DNA of 52,959 nucleotides from Rhodocyclaceae bacterium (lineage in GTDB: Bacteria > Pseudomonadota > Gammaproteobacteria > Burkholderiales > Rhodocyclaceae). The notes below the pieces were generated by a model. It searched no databases and was not told the DNA's origin. It worked only from the letters and a program-made list of their open reading frames with translations. Of the stretch, positions 52,662 through 52,959 are shown one piece after another (within the stretch, counting starts at the first letter, position 1; every line of letters begins with the position of its first letter). Where the stretch lies: the NCBI GenBank assembly GCA_018883265.1, contig VEQK01000009.1, positions 1-52,959 of the forward strand. Direction: 5' to 3'. The position numbers and the translations under genes are program-made.

Positions 52662-52959
52662 GTGCAAGGACTCCTATCATTCTCAAGGGCAGTCGACGCC
52701 CTCAACGAAAAAATCGGCAAGACGGCTGCCTGGTTGATTCTGGTTGCCGTTCTGGTCAGCACCATCAATGCGCTCTTTCGCTACGGCTTCAGCATCAGTT
52801 CGAACGCCTGGCTGGAGCTGCAGTGGTATCTTTTTGCCGGCACCTTTCTGCTTTGCGCACCCTGGACACTCAAGTGCAACGAGCATATCCGGATCGACGT
52901 GGTAACGGGTCGTTTCTCACCCCAAGTCCATGCCAAGATCGATATCGTGGGGGGGCTGT
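52662..52959 (+). CDS. TRAP transporter small permease (DctQ-like), 5' part
   Basis: The first 99 codons of a DctQ/YiaM-type small membrane subunit of a TRAP transporter, which imports organic acids with sodium or protons. Visible marks: a first helix (about 22-38, A-W-L-I-L-V-A-V-L-V-S), R-Y-G-F, then the family motif E-L-Q-W-Y-L-F-A-G and the late N-E-H-I-R-I-D-V. The start is the GTG at 52662; a TTG at 52629 is the only other in-frame choice before a stop. The large permease and binding protein should follow beyond the window. Substrate unknown. Confidence 0.87.
   Translation, partial: MQGLLSFSRAVDALNEKIGKTAAWLILVAVLVSTINALFRYGFSISSNAWLELQWYLFAGTFLLCAPWTLKCNEHIRIDVVTGRFSPQVHAKIDIVGGL

Overview
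The window (about 53 kb, GC-rich, dense, few long gaps) looks like chromosomal housekeeping DNA of a betaproteobacterium, most likely of the Rhodocyclales or Neisseriales type. The basis is gene order and content: a plsX-fabH-fabD-fabG-acpP cluster behind rpmF and a DUF177 gene, divergent rne/rluC, an mltG-tmk-holB-tatD operon, a yejABEF-type peptide transporter beside fabI and ppiD, and two phasins of the polyhydroxyalkanoate-granule type. I see no insertion sequence, phage, integrase, CRISPR array or rRNA operon. Assignment below class is inference.

Layout. 1-4.8 kb (minus): fatty-acid and phospholipid initiation genes, from DUF177 and rpmF through plsX, fabH, fabD and fabG to acpP, which is cut by the window edge exactly at its phosphopantetheine serine codon. 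4.9-11 kb: Maf-type pyrophosphatase, RsmI-like methyltransferase, HAD phosphatase, rluC, and RNase E with a long leader. 11-16 kb: protein-tyrosine phosphatase, lipoprotein, uvrB, aromatic/aspartate aminotransferase. 16-21 kb (minus): mltG-tmk-holB-tatD followed by a secreted ankyrin protein and a secreted phospholipase-D-fold nuclease. 21-26 kb: ygfZ, an L,D-transpeptidase-fold protein, tadA, a potassium-channel-like membrane protein, a TauE/SafE exporter, two lipoproteins and an amidase. 25.8-27.8 kb: tRNA-Val, gltX and a tRNA-Ala/Glu/Asp operon. 27.8-30.2 kb: phasin 1 and MltD. 30.2-36.7 kb (minus): the peptide ABC transporter. 36.8-39.2 kb: fabI and a PpiD homologue that appears to lack its parvulin domain. 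39.2-44.7 kb: a divergent envelope-glycan cluster with a membrane-anchored sialidase-like protein and a multi-TM partner on one side, and GT9, GtrA and a GT39/ArnT-like transferase on the other. 44.7-47 kb: PatB/MalY-type lyase, phasin 2, SugE/Gdx exporter. 47-53 kb: cytochrome c fusion, YqhA-family protein, spermidine-synthase-like protein, MliC-like lysozyme inhibitor, AsmA, a candidate terminator-ended small RNA and the start of a TRAP transporter small subunit.

How the genes work together. Much of the window serves the cell envelope: fatty-acid synthesis (fab genes, plsX, fabI), murein turnover and defence (mltG, mltD, amidase, YkuD protein, MliC), periplasmic folding (ppiD), outer-membrane maintenance (asmA) and glycan building or editing. 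A second theme is RNA metabolism and translation: rne, rluC, tadA, gltX and four tRNAs. The points most worth a second look are the PpiD domain loss, a TTTGC-N6/7-GCAAA element shared by both phasin promoters, a four-hairpin candidate sRNA near the right end, the sialidase-like/glycosyltransferase cluster, the channel-like protein with an altered filter, and a cytochrome c carrying an apparent molybdopterin-oxidoreductase-like domain.
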